The notes: generated by a model from the sequence alone, not told the origin. Numbered from the stretch's first letter, positions 1 to 5,822 are shown. The stretch: 12,139 bases of DNA from Thermoplasmata archaeon (GCA_030039525.1 JASHVI010000262.1:1-12139), one strand, 5' to 3'. Translations and numbers: made by a program.

Positions 1-625
1 CGATCCCTCGTCGGACCTCTCCGGTGGAGCGGAGGAGCGCTCCGAGCTCCTCGGCGACGCGTCGGGCCTCCTCGCCGGAGCGGATCTCCGGCCCGGTGGC
101 GATCTCGACGAGCGGGATCCCGAGCCGATCGAGCCGGTAGGTCACCGAGCCCTCCGACTCCCCGATCTTGCGGGCGGCATCCTCCTCGAGACAGATCGAC
201 AGGATCGAGATCCTCCGGCCGTCGACCTCGAAGGCCCCGTCGGTCGCGACGAGCGCCGTGCGCTGGAACCCGGAGGTCGCGGAGCCGTCGACGACGATCT
301 TGCGCATCACCTCGATCTCGTCGACGGGACGCGCGTTCAGCAGGAGAGCGACCGTGAGCGCGACGTCGAGCGCCGCGGGGCTCAGCGCGTGGGGCGGCTC
401 CTCGTCGAGCTCGACGAGGCAGCTCGACGGGGTCGCCTCGTAGTGGAACTCGAGGCCCCGGGACGCCTGGAACGCGGCCGCCCGGTCCACCGAGTGGTTC
501 TCCCCGCCGGTGGCGCGGAGCCGGCGCGTGGCCCGGGCCGAGATCGTTTCCGAGAGCTCCGCGGGGCAGGCGCAGAACAGCTTGCCCGTCGAGAGCTGCT
601 GGTGGATCTCCAGGCCGGCCTTCAC
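1..625 (-). CDS. gatE: Glutamyl-tRNA(Gln) amidotransferase subunit E (N-terminal part, runs off window)
   Basis: GatE is the kinase/tRNA-binding subunit of the archaeal GatDE enzyme. It phosphorylates Glu mischarged on tRNA(Gln) so that ammonia from GatD can convert it to Gln. About 208 residues are visible. They start with KAGLEIHQQL, the GatB/GatE family opening, followed by KLFCACP (residues 15-21), KIVVDGSATSGFQRT (109-123, a GatE-type signature) and RLGIPLVEIATGPEI (167-181), which matches the GatB/GatE signature. The GTG start at 625-623 shares a GTGA overlap with the gatD stop, so the two genes are translationally coupled in one leftward operon. The start follows from the overlap and from the family N-terminus lying immediately after it. 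The C-terminal tRNA-binding part is outside the window. Confidence 0.95.
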   Translation of the reverse strand, partial: MKAGLEIHQQLSTGKLFCACPAELSETISARATRRLRATGGENHSVDRAAAFQASRGLEFHYEATPSSCLVELDEEPPHALSPAALDVALTVALLLNARPVDEIEVMRKIVVDGSATSGFQRTALVATDGAFEVDGRRISILSICLEEDAARKIGESEGSVTYRLDRLGIPLVEIATGPEIRSGEEARRVAEELGALLRSTGEVRRGI

Positions 626-1947
626 GGCTCCCTCACGAGGTGCCGGGCCGAGACCTCCCCGGCGCGGTCCTCCCGGAGTCGGCGGGCGACCTCCGAGGGC
701 TCCTCGGAGGCGCCGAGCGCCCAGAGGAGCTTCACGTACGCGACCTCGGGGAGCATGTCTCCGAGGTAGACGACGCCGCTCCGCAGCAGCTCGCGCCCGG
801 TGGAGTACACGTACGGGTCGGCCTCTCCCTCGAGGCACTGCGTGGTCATGGCGACGACCACTCCGCGGGCGACGGCCTGCCGGATCCAGCCGAGGTGGGC
901 GGAGCTCACGTGGCCGAGACCGGTGCCGGCGAGCACCACGCCGCGGAGATCCCGCACGAGGTCCGCGACCCGGTCCGGGTCGAGCCCCGGGTAGAACCAG
1001 ACCAGCGCCCCGCGCGGGTCCAGGCGCCCCTCGACGTGCGTCGGACCCTTGGAACTCGGCCGGTACGGCTCCTCCAGGCGGACCTCCCCCGCGTCGAGGT
1101 GGCCGATGGGGGCGGTGTTCCGGCTGCGGAACGCATCGCGCCGGCTCGAGTGCATCTTGCGGACCTTCGTCCCGCGGTGGATCGCGAATCGGCCATCGGA
1201 GGTCCCGGCGTGCATGACGACGACCACCTCCCCCAGGTCCGTCTCGCGGGCGATCCGGACGGCGGCCGAGAGGTTGGAGACGCCGTCGGAGGAGGGCCGG
1301 TCCGGGGAGCGTTGGGCCCCCACCAGCACTACCGGGCCGGGGAGGTCCGCGAGCAGGAAGCTCAGCGCGGCCGCCGTGTACCCGAGCGTGTCCGTGCCGT
1401 GCGCGATGACCACGCCTCGGGCCCCGTCCGCGAACGACTCGGCGACCCGGTGCGCCAGGAGCTCCCAGTCGGCCGGAACGATCTCCTCCGACAGGCGATC
1501 GAGGACCGGGACGATCCGGACCTTTCCCCCCTTCGCGAGGTCGGGATAGAAGGCCAAGATCTCCCGCTCGTCGCGGACCGGTCGAACGCCGCCGGTCCGA
1601 TAGTCCACCCGAGAGGCGATGGTTCCTCCGGTCGTCAGGAGATCGACCGAGTCCTTGGGAGGGCCGACCGGCGTCGCCGAGGCCCCCGGGGCGGGCTCAC
1701 GCGTCCTCGGCTCCTCCGGATCGGGGCCGGGCAAGAGGAGCTCGACCCGAAAGTCGGGAGAGATCGCGAGGCCGACGTTGTAGCCGGACTCGAGCTTCAG
1801 CTGAACGATCCGAGCTCCCGACATCTCGTGGGAGGGGACCAGCGTGCCGCGCCAGCGGCGCCCTCCGGGCTCGACGATCTCGACGGCCCGTCCCATCGGG
1901 AGGGCGCGCAGCGTCCGCAACGGATCGTCGGGGCCCGTGGACTCCAA
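622..1947 (-). CDS. gatD: Glutamyl-tRNA(Gln) amidotransferase subunit D (asparaginase-type)
   Basis: GatD is the glutaminase subunit that releases ammonia for the GatE-driven amidation of Glu-tRNA(Gln). The protein has 441 residues, the usual GatD length. Residues about 18-70 form the small N-terminal GatD domain (QLKLESGYNVGLAI, 50-63). Residues about 100-430 form the asparaginase fold. Catalytic positions of the L-asparaginase/GatD family are present: TTGGTIA with Thr109, HGTDT with Thr185/Asp186, and Lys264 in KVRKMHSSR. The chosen start is TTG at 1947-1945, with a GAGG Shine-Dalgarno-like stretch just upstream; no ATG or GTG is in frame between it and the TATA-like box. The next ATG, codon 18, would trim the N-terminus but keep the domain. 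A TATA-like box lies at 1994-2001. The gene overlaps gatE by four bases. Confidence 0.96.
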   Translation of the reverse strand: MESTGPDDPLRTLRALPMGRAVEIVEPGGRRWRGTLVPSHEMSGARIVQLKLESGYNVGLAISPDFRVELLLPGPDPEEPRTREPAPGASATPVGPPKDSVDLLTTGGTIASRVDYRTGGVRPVRDEREILAFYPDLAKGGKVRIVPVLDRLSEEIVPADWELLAHRVAESFADGARGVVIAHGTDTLGYTAAALSFLLADLPGPVVLVGAQRSPDRPSSDGVSNLSAAVRIARETDLGEVVVVMHAGTSDGRFAIHRGTKVRKMHSSRRDAFRSRNTAPIGHLDAGEVRLEEPYRPSSKGPTHVEGRLDPRGALVWFYPGLDPDRVADLVRDLRGVVLAGTGLGHVSSAHLGWIRQAVARGVVVAMTTQCLEGEADPYVYSTGRELLRSGVVYLGDMLPEVAYVKLLWALGASEEPSEVARRLREDRAGEVSARHLVREP

Positions 1948-1993
1948 GGCCGCCCTCGCCGACCGGCCGGCGAGCGTCGCGTCACGTCGTCCG

Positions 1994-2001
1994 TCTATAA
2001 C
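1994..2001 (-). promoter_or_regulatory. Putative TATA box for gatDE
   Basis: On the minus strand this reads GTTATAGA in an otherwise GC-rich stretch. It lies about 47 bases before the TTG start of gatD. Archaeal TATA boxes sit about 25 bases before the transcript start, which would leave a 5' leader of about 25 bases containing the GAGG element. This is a position and composition argument only. Confidence 0.45.
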
Positions 2002-2023
2002 GTCTGCCGGCGAGTACGGGAGC

Positions 2024-2031
2024 CCTTATCT
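2024..2031 (+). promoter_or_regulatory. Putative TATA box for tRNA-Arg
   Basis: CCTTATCT is the only A/T-rich octamer between the gatD promoter and the tRNA gene on this strand. Its centre is about 43 bases before the first base of the tRNA, allowing a short leader to be removed by RNase P. Weak support. Confidence 0.35.
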
Positions 2032-2070
2032 CGGACGGCTTCTCCGGGGGCCACGGCGAGCCGAGCCGGC

Positions 2071-2176
2071 GCCCGTGTGGGGTAGCTACAGGGACGGGAC
2101 CTCCCCGCCCTGCTGCAGTGGATTATCCTAGAGGCCTGCGGAGCCTCAGACCTGGGTTCGAATCCCAGCACGGGCG
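2071..2176 (+). tRNA. tRNA-Arg (anticodon GCG), with a D-loop intron
   Basis: The 106-base gene gives a 75-base mature tRNA after removing an intron at 2088-2118. The acceptor stem is a perfect 7 bp (GCCCGTG at 2071-2077 with CACGGGC at 2169-2175) with discriminator G2176; CCA is not encoded. The anticodon stem is GAGGC/GCCTC (2131-2135, 2143-2147) around loop CTGCGGA, giving anticodon GCG at 2138-2140 (Arg, codon CGC). The T arm is CTGGG-TTCGAAT-CCCAG (2152-2168). The spliced D-loop reads AGCTTGGATTA, with A14, G18G19 and A21 in place; A20 is compatible with an Arg identity. Without intron removal the D-loop would be about 42 bases. The 3' end, from C56 onward, is duplicated at 5101-5119, marking an integration site. 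Confidence 0.9.
2088..2118 (+). other. 31-base archaeal tRNA intron in the D-loop (bulge-helix-bulge)
   Basis: A hairpin inside the intron pairs CAGGG (2089-2093) with CCCTG (2108-2112) and CGGG (2095-2098) with CCCG (2104-2107), with A2094 bulged. It is flanked by a 3-base bulge CTA (2086-2088), a 4-bp central helix GTAG (2082-2085) with CTGC (2113-2116, one G-U), and a second 3-base bulge AGT (2117-2119). This is the layout recognised by archaeal tRNA splicing endonuclease. Cutting after the second base of each bulge gives a normal D-loop. The outer helix is not formed by the adjacent bases, so the motif is of the relaxed kind, with the D-stem as its only outer support. The intron interrupts the tRNA between positions 17 and 17a. 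Confidence 0.8.
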
Positions 2177-2186
2177 TTCCCTTCCC
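2159..2186 (+). repeat. Direct repeat / attachment site, tRNA-side copy
   Basis: The core CGAATCCCAGCACGGGCGT at 2159-2177 lies in the T-loop, acceptor stem and discriminator of tRNA-Arg plus one flanking base. After two differing bases, CCTTCCC (2180-2186) also matches the second copy. It overlaps the functional tRNA gene. Confidence 0.75.
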
Positions 2187-2192
2187 GGGAAG
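2181..2192. repeat. 12-base perfect palindrome just after the tRNA
   Basis: CTTCCCGGGAAG begins five bases after the tRNA discriminator, partly inside the attachment repeat, and is absent from the copy at 5101-5128, where the run continues with different bases. It could be a recombinase arm site, a weak transcript end for the tRNA, or chance. Confidence 0.35.
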
Positions 2193-2220
2193 CCAGCGAA
2201 CGCCTCCCACGACCTTCCGG

Positions 2221-3183
2221 CTACTCGGCCCGATTCCCCGCCTGTAGGAGTCGCCACGCGAGACCCGGGTGTCGCGAGAGCAACTCTCGTCGATCGGGGT
2301 CCGGCTCACCCACGAGGTCTGCGAACGCAGTGAGGTCACCGGTCAGTAGCCTCCGCCGGCACGCTTCTTCCGGGCCCGTGGCACGAGTGAACGACGGCGT
2401 CGTGCTGCGCAGCGAATCGTTGGCCATCTTTCGAATGGAGTCGAGGTCAGGGGCCACCTCGTTTCCGCGAAGAACGTCACTCAATCGACTGGGCCGGTAG
2501 GGTACGGCCAACCTCGACGGATAGGCAAGTCGGTACCACTCGTGATCCTGGAGGAAGGAGTAGGCAAGGTAACAGGCCCGAGCCCGCGGGAGCAGATGCC
2601 ATCCTGCGGACAACATTCGATTCATATCGAAGAGGTCGCGGGGAGCAGCCCGGTACGCGACCGCCGTCAGCTTCTGTCCGAGAAGTTCAGCCTCCGCGAC
2701 CACCGGAAATTCGAGTCCCTCCGCGTGAAACAGCCTTGGCCCTTGTCGGCGCGTCGTGGGAAGGATGGTCTGGCGGTTCAGGAGGTCGAGGTCGATCTGA
2801 ATCTGATCCGGGGAACTGAGGCTGTTCCGGTACTCGCAGGTTAGGGTGCACGCCGCAGGCGATGGGTCCGAGGTCACCCGGTAATCCAGCCGCGAGGTAA
2901 GACGGACAACGGATTCGACCACTTCGTCATGGTTTCGAGTTCCGGCCGACGCGGACGGGAATCCGGTGGCCATCAGGTCGATATCGACGCTGAGCCTCGG
3001 AATCGCGCTCCAATGAAACACATTCAGCGCAGTGCCCCCTTTGAGGGTGAATCGTCCACGAGTCGATCGCTGGGACTGAAGCTCGCGCAGAATACCCAGG
3101 AGGCGGTAGACCTTCTCTGCGGTACCCTGCTGGAACCCCTCGCTGAGCGCTTCGGACAGCTCGGCGGGCTCTACGGTCCCCAT
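2221..3183 (-). CDS. abiEii: AbiEii/AbiGii-family nucleotidyltransferase toxin
   Basis: This is the toxin of a type IV toxin-antitoxin pair. AbiEii proteins are DNA-polymerase-beta-fold nucleotidyltransferases; characterised relatives block growth, and some modify tRNA acceptor ends. The 320 residues contain LKGGTALN (47-54), RLSVDIDL with Asp67 and Asp69 (63-70), a third acidic strand QIQIDLDLLNR (Asp131/Asp133) and the C-terminal family motif ELLGQKLTAVAYR...RDLFD (Lys171, Arg178, Arg182-Asp183), so the active site looks intact. The ATG at 3183 is chosen because it follows the abiEi stop by one base (TAG C ATG) and leaves a normal family N-terminus; the open frame extends 93 codons further upstream only inside abiEi. 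It lies at the tRNA end of the island, and its stop is 45 bases from the tRNA. Cellular target is unknown here. Confidence 0.9.
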   Translation of the reverse strand: MGTVEPAELSEALSEGFQQGTAEKVYRLLGILRELQSQRSTRGRFTLKGGTALNVFHWSAIPRLSVDIDLMATGFPSASAGTRNHDEVVESVVRLTSRLDYRVTSDPSPAACTLTCEYRNSLSSPDQIQIDLDLLNRQTILPTTRRQGPRLFHAEGLEFPVVAEAELLGQKLTAVAYRAAPRDLFDMNRMLSAGWHLLPRARACYLAYSFLQDHEWYRLAYPSRLAVPYRPSRLSDVLRGNEVAPDLDSIRKMANDSLRSTTPSFTRATGPEEACRRRLLTGDLTAFADLVGEPDPDRRELLSRHPGLAWRLLQAGNRAE

Positions 3184-3184
3184 G

Positions 3185-3973
3185 CTACGGCGCACCGGGG
3201 TACACCAACTTGAACTCGGGATCGTAGCGATTCCCGGGTGCCTTCGGATCCGTCCCGAAGTACGACGGTCCGGTCTGTGCGACCCGGTTCCGCAGGACTG
3301 TGAGTAACCTCGCGAGTTCGCCCGTCGTGACCCCGCTCGCCCTGAGCAGGTGGCCGGCGCGGGCCAGAGTCTTTCGGCGGCGCACCGCTGCCAGTTCTCT
3401 TGCGAGCGTGCTCGGGTCCGACTTCGGGAGGAGATACCGGTAGGCCGCCACTTCCTCTGCATAGTCCTGTTGGGCCGCCGGTAGGGCCGCCAAGTCGACG
3501 AGGGTACGCTCGGGCGTCGTCACTCGTACGATCGATCCGCCCCGTCGCACAAGCGACGTGTCCGAGTTCCATTCCTCGGTCGGGATCCTCCGCACATGCA
3601 CAGCGATTTCTCCGACCGTTCGCCTCCGGGGACGAACGCCTCGGGCGACCACCTGTAGGCTGCGTCGCACATGGCGCTCTCCACCCAGGAGGGCGAGGGC
3701 GCTGAAGTGGCTGAAGGCGTAACCCTCGCCGAGGGCTTTCTGTACGGCTAGAAACTGGTCGGGTCGGAAGCCACCCGGCTCCACGTCGAGCGGAATGCTC
3801 GCGTAGACGCCTCGCTTGACGCTTGTCAGCAACCCTCTCCGTCTTAGGTCGAACGCGAGCCGGGCCGCCCTGCTCGGTGAGACCTTGAGCAGGTTCGCGA
3901 TTTCCTCCGTTGTGACGACCCTAGCCCTCGCCAAGGCGAGGAGGTCGCGACGAGTCACTTTTCTTTTTCGCAC
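3185..3973 (-). CDS. abiEi: AbiEi-like antitoxin / transcriptional autorepressor
   Basis: AbiEi proteins have an N-terminal winged helix that represses their own operon and a C-terminal domain that counteracts AbiEii without a stable toxin-antitoxin complex. The 262 residues show a helix-turn-helix at about 21-50 (TTEEIANLLKVSPSRAARLA), then GVYASIP (55-61), GYAFSHFSALALLG (84-97) and TTPERTLVDLA (152-162), all typical of the AbiEi family. The GTG start at 3973 is preceded by GAGGA at a suitable distance, and an in-frame TGA lies four codons upstream. The stop is one base before abiEii. An inverted repeat at 3978-3994 lies between the TATA-like box and the start and is a likely self-operator. 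Family assignment is firm; the antitoxin role follows from the pairing. Confidence 0.86.
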   Translation of the reverse strand: MRKRKVTRRDLLALARARVVTTEEIANLLKVSPSRAARLAFDLRRRGLLTSVKRGVYASIPLDVEPGGFRPDQFLAVQKALGEGYAFSHFSALALLGGERHVRRSLQVVARGVRPRRRTVGEIAVHVRRIPTEEWNSDTSLVRRGGSIVRVTTPERTLVDLAALPAAQQDYAEEVAAYRYLLPKSDPSTLARELAAVRRRKTLARAGHLLRASGVTTGELARLLTVLRNRVAQTGPSYFGTDPKAPGNRYDPEFKLVYPGAP

Positions 3974-3977
3974 GTAG

Positions 3978-3994
3978 ATTCCTCATGAGGGAAT
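3978..3994. promoter_or_regulatory. Inverted repeat, likely AbiEi operator
   Basis: A perfect 10-base palindrome CCTCATGAGG (3981-3990) extends to ATTCC/GGAAT arms with one extra G on the right. It covers the expected transcript start and Shine-Dalgarno region of abiEi, a good position for repression. AbiEi proteins are known to bind inverted repeats in their own promoters; binding here is inference. Confidence 0.5.
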
Positions 3995-4004
3995 GTATTG
4001 GGAC

Positions 4005-4014
4005 GATGATAAAG
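4005..4014 (-). promoter_or_regulatory. Putative TATA box for abiEi-abiEii
   Basis: On the minus strand this reads CTTTATCATC. Its centre is about 25 bases upstream of the palindrome at 3981-3990 and about 37 before the GTG start, the spacing expected for an archaeal promoter with a short leader. Confidence 0.45.
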
Positions 4015-4142
4015 CAGTCGAGAGCCTCGCTGGGCGGCTCCGGAAAGCTGCCCGGCCAGGCCCCGCCTCCGATGCCGCGGCCCCGGGCATACCGGAGGAG
4101 CGGGGAGCCGTCGGTTGAGCTACGGCCGACAGGTGGGTCGGC

Positions 4143-5000
4143 TCACCTCGAAGTCGCGGAGATCGTCCCGGCAGGCGGGTGCTCCTCTCCGAATTGTTCG
4201 AGTTCCAGGTTCGCCTCGTCCCACCGGTGGAGGAGTCGGGCTCGAAGGGATCCAGGCGGCGCCGACTCCAAAATGCTGCGGGGAAAGGCCGCCAACGTAT
4301 GAGGAAGTCGCATGTCGATCGTTCGAACCTCTTCGACGTGACCTCCAGCTCGCTTCACCAACGAAACGAGCCGGTGCAACGGCCGATACGGACGATCGTC
4401 GATCCTTCCCCAGGCCAAGCGGAACGACGGCGCCCTCAGGCCGTACATCCTCAGGTGGGCCCGTTGCGCGCGGGTTCGGGCTGATGGAAGGGATTCAGCC
4501 AGGGAGCTTCGGGGGGAAACTCGCAGCATCTCCCGGAGCACACGGACCACGTTCCGGTCTGTCCCGAGAGAGCGGATTCCATGTACGCAGACCGCCAGGT
4601 CGACCGCCCGACTCCGGAGCGGCAGTAGCTCTGCGTCCCCCTGGAGGGCATGGACCCGGTGAGATAGTCCGACCTCGTCCAAGAGCGTCGAGAATTCTCC
4701 CCAACGGGACCGCTCAACCGCAATGACACGGCCCGCGGGTCCGACCATGTAGGCGAGGGGCATCGTGGTGATGGCCTGCGGCCCAGAGGCCACCTCCACC
4801 ACTCTGGAACCCTTCCGAACGCGTGCGGCCTCGAGAACGTGGAGACGCTCGAGAACCTCCATCCGCAACCAGTCGGGCCGATCGGGTCGATCCGAGCGGA
4901 GCGGAACCTTCCCTAAGAGGGCTCGGCCCGAATGGGCGAGCCGCACGATGGGGAGCTTGGGCGAGGCGCCATCGCGGGACGGCAGTGATCGGACCCGCAT
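4143..5000 (-). CDS. Class I SAM-dependent methyltransferase, island cargo, substrate unknown
   Basis: A 285-residue protein with a Rossmann-type methyltransferase core: motif I RVVEVASGPQA (66-76), acidic end of strand 2 RVIAVERS (Glu96), LQGDAELLPL (119-128, motif III region) and VDLAVCVHGIRSL (133-145). Motif I has SGPQA rather than the usual GxGxG ending, so SAM binding is likely but divergent. The C-terminal part (about 165-285) has no family I can name. The ATG at 5000 is preferred because homology-like sequence starts there; the open frame continues 46 codons upstream through the attachment repeat, and that part looks non-coding. It is the first gene inside the right end of the island, co-oriented with the AbiE pair but separated from it by 169 bases. 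Nothing nearby indicates a substrate; a restriction-type enzyme is unlikely because the N6A/C5 motifs are absent. Confidence 0.8.
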   Translation of the reverse strand: MRVRSLPSRDGASPKLPIVRLAHSGRALLGKVPLRSDRPDRPDWLRMEVLERLHVLEAARVRKGSRVVEVASGPQAITTMPLAYMVGPAGRVIAVERSRWGEFSTLLDEVGLSHRVHALQGDAELLPLRSRAVDLAVCVHGIRSLGTDRNVVRVLREMLRVSPRSSLAESLPSARTRAQRAHLRMYGLRAPSFRLAWGRIDDRPYRPLHRLVSLVKRAGGHVEEVRTIDMRLPHTLAAFPRSILESAPPGSLRARLLHRWDEANLELEQFGEEHPPAGTISATSR

Positions 5001-5100
5001 GTCTTCGTCCACTCGCGCTGGAGGTCTACCTCCCCGACCGATATCGAGGGTTCTCCCCCCAGGATGCACGGCAGCTACGGTATTCGTTGGCCAAGGCTCA

Positions 5101-5128
5101 CGAATCCCAGCACGGGCGTCTCCTTCCC
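5101..5128 (+). repeat. Direct repeat / attachment site, distal copy
   Basis: Bases 5101-5119 repeat exactly the 3' end of tRNA-Arg (2159-2177), followed by two mismatches and CCTTCCC. The sequence before 5101 does not resemble a tRNA, so this is a 3'-end fragment and not a second gene. Downstream DNA should be the original chromosomal neighbour of the tRNA. Confidence 0.75.
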
Positions 5129-5140
5129 CAAGTACCACCC

Positions 5141-5183
5141 GTCCCTAGGGACAAAAACACTTATTGTAGGCTGCCTCTAGGGA
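5141..5183. promoter_or_regulatory. vapBC promoter with two CTAG-centred inverted repeats
   Basis: A perfect palindrome GTCCCTAGGGAC (5141-5152) and a related imperfect copy CCTCTAGGGA (5174-5183) have CTAG centres 32 bases apart, about three helical turns. Between them lies ACTTATTGT (5159-5167), a TATA-like box about 25 bases before the GTG start of vapB, which suggests a leaderless transcript. VapB-type proteins with AbrB domains bind such repeats to repress their own operon; here that is inferred from position. Confidence 0.55.
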
Positions 5184-5187
5184 ATGC

Positions 5188-5424
5188 GTGCGGGTAGAGT
5201 CGAAGGTCTCGAAGGGCCATCTCACCGTGGTCCCGAAGGCCGTCCGGATCGAGGTGGACATCCGGGAGGGAGACGTGCTCTCCTGGGAGGTTCGCGAGGA
5301 CGAAGTGGTCGTCCACCGCCGACGGCCGAAGTCGTTGAAGGACATGATCGGCGTCATCGCCCACGGGGGCGACGCCGTGGTCGACAAGCGGCGCATTCAG
5401 CGGGGGTCGCGTGGCGTTCGGTGA
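5188..5424 (+). CDS. vapB: VapB-type antitoxin, SpoVT/AbrB-fold
   Basis: A 78-residue protein whose N-terminal half (about 1-46) is an AbrB/MazE swapped-hairpin DNA-binding domain: KVSKGHLTVVPKAVR, then REGDVLSWEVREDEVVVHR. The charged C-terminal tail (47-78) is the usual toxin-binding segment. The GTG start at 5188 fits the domain and lies about 25 bases after a TATA-like box; an ATG at 5184 is out of frame and gives no recognisable protein. It overlaps vapC by 14 bases. It should neutralise VapC and repress the operon through the paired inverted repeats upstream. Confidence 0.83.
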   Translation: MRVESKVSKGHLTVVPKAVRIEVDIREGDVLSWEVREDEVVVHRRRPKSLKDMIGVIAHGGDAVVDKRRIQRGSRGVR

Positions 5425-5797
5425 CGCCTCCTACTTCATCGGGATCCTCGATCGGCGGGACCAGTGGCACGAAGCCGCGGTTCGTCTGTCCGGTTCCGTC
5501 ACGGGCCGGCTCCACGTGACCGACGTGGCCATGGGCGAGACCATCACGCTCGTCGGAGCCCGGAGCGGCGGCAAGAGCGCGCGGCGAGCCTACGACCTGT
5601 TCCTCGACGCCTGCGACATCGTGTACACCGGGGCGGCCGAGTTCGCGGAGGCGATGAGCTACCACACCCGGTACGACGGGCGCTTGTCCACTTCCGACTG
5701 CCTCCTCGTCGTGGCCATGGTCTCCGCGAACGACCCGCAGGTGCTTTCGTTCGACTCGGATTTCGATCTCGTGCGGGGAATCGAACGCATCCACTAG
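5411..5797 (+). CDS. vapC: VapC-type toxin, PIN-domain ribonuclease
   Basis: A 128-residue PIN-domain protein. VapC toxins are Mg-dependent RNases that usually cut tRNA or rRNA loops. Acidic metal ligands are in the expected order: Asp5 (FGDASYF), Glu43 (MGETIT), Asp96 (STSDCLL) and Asp115/Asp117 (SFDSDFD), so the enzyme looks active. The GTG start at 5411 places Asp5 at the normal distance from the N-terminus, and the 14-base overlap with vapB is typical of such operons. The operon lies just outside the right attachment repeat, so on the present boundaries it is chromosomal and not island cargo. Confidence 0.87.
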   Translation: MAFGDASYFIGILDRRDQWHEAAVRLSGSVTGRLHVTDVAMGETITLVGARSGGKSARRAYDLFLDACDIVYTGAAEFAEAMSYHTRYDGRLSTSDCLLVVAMVSANDPQVLSFDSDFDLVRGIERIH

Positions 5798-5822
5798 GGC
5801 CCGACATCGGGTCGGTTCGCAT

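Larger units (their letters stand above)
2159..5128. mobile_element. Putative 2.9-kb integrated island at the tRNA-Arg 3' end (AbiE plus methyltransferase cargo)
   Basis: The segment is bounded by direct repeats of the tRNA 3' end (2159-2186 and 5101-5128: 19 identical bases, two mismatches, then seven identical). Repeat starts are 2942 bases apart. Identity begins at T-loop base C56 and runs through the discriminator, one of the places where tyrosine recombinases integrate in tRNA genes. All three enclosed genes read leftwards. By eye the island is less GC-rich than the flanking gat and exporter genes. No integrase, relaxase or replication gene is visible inside. The left copy completes the working tRNA; the right copy should be the displaced original chromosomal end. 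Excision would rejoin 2071-2158 to 5101 onward and restore an intact tRNA. Confidence 0.72.

Noticed and set aside
640..2085. 481-residue open frame on the plus strand opposite gatD
   Set aside because: Antisense shadow of gatD, caused by high GC at third positions; composition is Arg/Gly/Asp-rich with no recognisable domain, and it runs into the tRNA gene.
4095..4135. Minus-strand GGCCGTAGCTCAACC, resembling a tRNA D-arm
   Set aside because: No matching D-stem partner, anticodon arm or T arm follows, so it is not a tRNA gene; possibly a fragment, more likely chance.
5001..5138. 46-codon N-terminal extension of the island methyltransferase
   Set aside because: It crosses the attachment repeat and reads as non-coding; the methyltransferase-like sequence begins at the ATG at 5000.
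5800..5811. Small CCCG/CGGG hairpin after vapC as a terminator
   Set aside because: Four-base stem with no T-run following; too weak to call.
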